A stretch of 64,000 bases of DNA. It comes from Pseudomonas marginalis (GTDB lineage: Bacteria; Pseudomonadota; Gammaproteobacteria; Pseudomonadales; Pseudomonadaceae). Where the stretch lies: contig NZ_JALJWV010000001.1 of the NCBI RefSeq assembly GCF_024169655.1, forward strand, positions 5,748,001-5,812,000, in the 5' to 3' direction. How positions within the stretch are numbered: the first letter of the stretch is position 1; each line of letters opens with the position of its first letter. Shown one piece after another: positions 63,974 to 64,000 of the stretch. The notes under the pieces are model-generated. The model searched no databases, was not told where the DNA came from, and saw only the letters and a program-made list of their open reading frames with translations. A program made the position numbers and the translations under genes.

Positions 63974-64000
63974 TTACTTCGCTTTCACACCTTCAAACGT
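63974..64000 (-). CDS. C-terminal end of an unidentified minus-strand gene
   Basis: Eight codons reading TFEGVKAK end in TAA at 63974-63976, next to the bidirectional terminator. The rest lies outside the window, so identity cannot be assigned. Confidence 0.5.
   Translation of the reverse strand, partial: TFEGVKAK

Overview
The window reads as chromosomal DNA of a Pseudomonas, most likely of the P. fluorescens group. GC content is high and gene order matches two conserved Pseudomonas blocks as I remember them from P. aeruginosa: the carnitine/glycine betaine/choline block (dgcA to betA) and the glycolytic/SAM-cycle block (fba-pgk-epd-tktA-metK, and ahcY-metF-rhlE). Intergenic gaps are filled with the REP/REPIN palindromes typical of fluorescent pseudomonads. 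No rRNA, tRNA, CRISPR array, prophage or insertion sequence was seen.

Region 1 (1-24133) is a quaternary-amine catabolism island. The minus strand carries dgcA (running off the left edge), a V4R/DUF5943 protein and an M19-like dipeptidase homologue. After two small genes come cdhR and the divergent carnitine operon caiX-cdhC-cdhA-cdhB, which oxidises carnitine and cleaves it to glycine betaine. A lower-GC two-gene cassette (8613-10504), a PtuA-like ATPase and an HNH-like protein, sits between cdhB and gbdR and looks like an inserted Septu-type defence system. Then follow gbdR, sdaB (serine deamination, the end of betaine-glycine-serine catabolism), the cbcXWV ABC importer, a BetT transporter and betI-betB-betA. 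A perfect 20-bp BetI-type operator precedes betI, and a tandem 21-bp repeat between sdaB and cbcX is a candidate GbdR site.

Region 2 (24337-40298) holds a TldD/TldE-type protease pair, an orphan RhlA homologue with an MFS exporter, dbpA, a YhiN-type flavoprotein, a YccS-type membrane protein, a solute-binding protein, an ElaA acetyltransferase, a small winged-helix protein with a YgjP-type metallopeptidase, a REC-PAS-GGDEF-EAL protein and a PL7 alginate lyase without a signal peptide.

Region 3 (40537-49464) is central metabolism: fba, an MliC-type lysozyme inhibitor, a small lipoprotein, pgk, epd and tktA on the minus strand. Divergent from them is an ArsR-methyltransferase fusion (SahR-like) with a perfect 11-bp inverted repeat upstream, in an operon with metK.

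Region 4 (49684-64000) has two DUF1090-type proteins around ligB, a cytochrome c'-like lipoprotein, mltA, a MAPEG protein, an FNT channel, a full-length homologue of the type III cytotoxin ExoU, a hotdog thioesterase, ahcY behind an SAH riboswitch, metF, a solute-binding protein and rhlE with an RG-rich tail. The SAM cycle is therefore apparently controlled at two levels within this window: a repressor operator before sahR-metK and a riboswitch before ahcY.

The strongest candidates for unusual biology are the inserted ATPase/HNH-like cassette, the orphan ExoU homologue, the metal-ligand-depleted M19 homologue in the dimethylglycine cluster, and the orphan RhlA.
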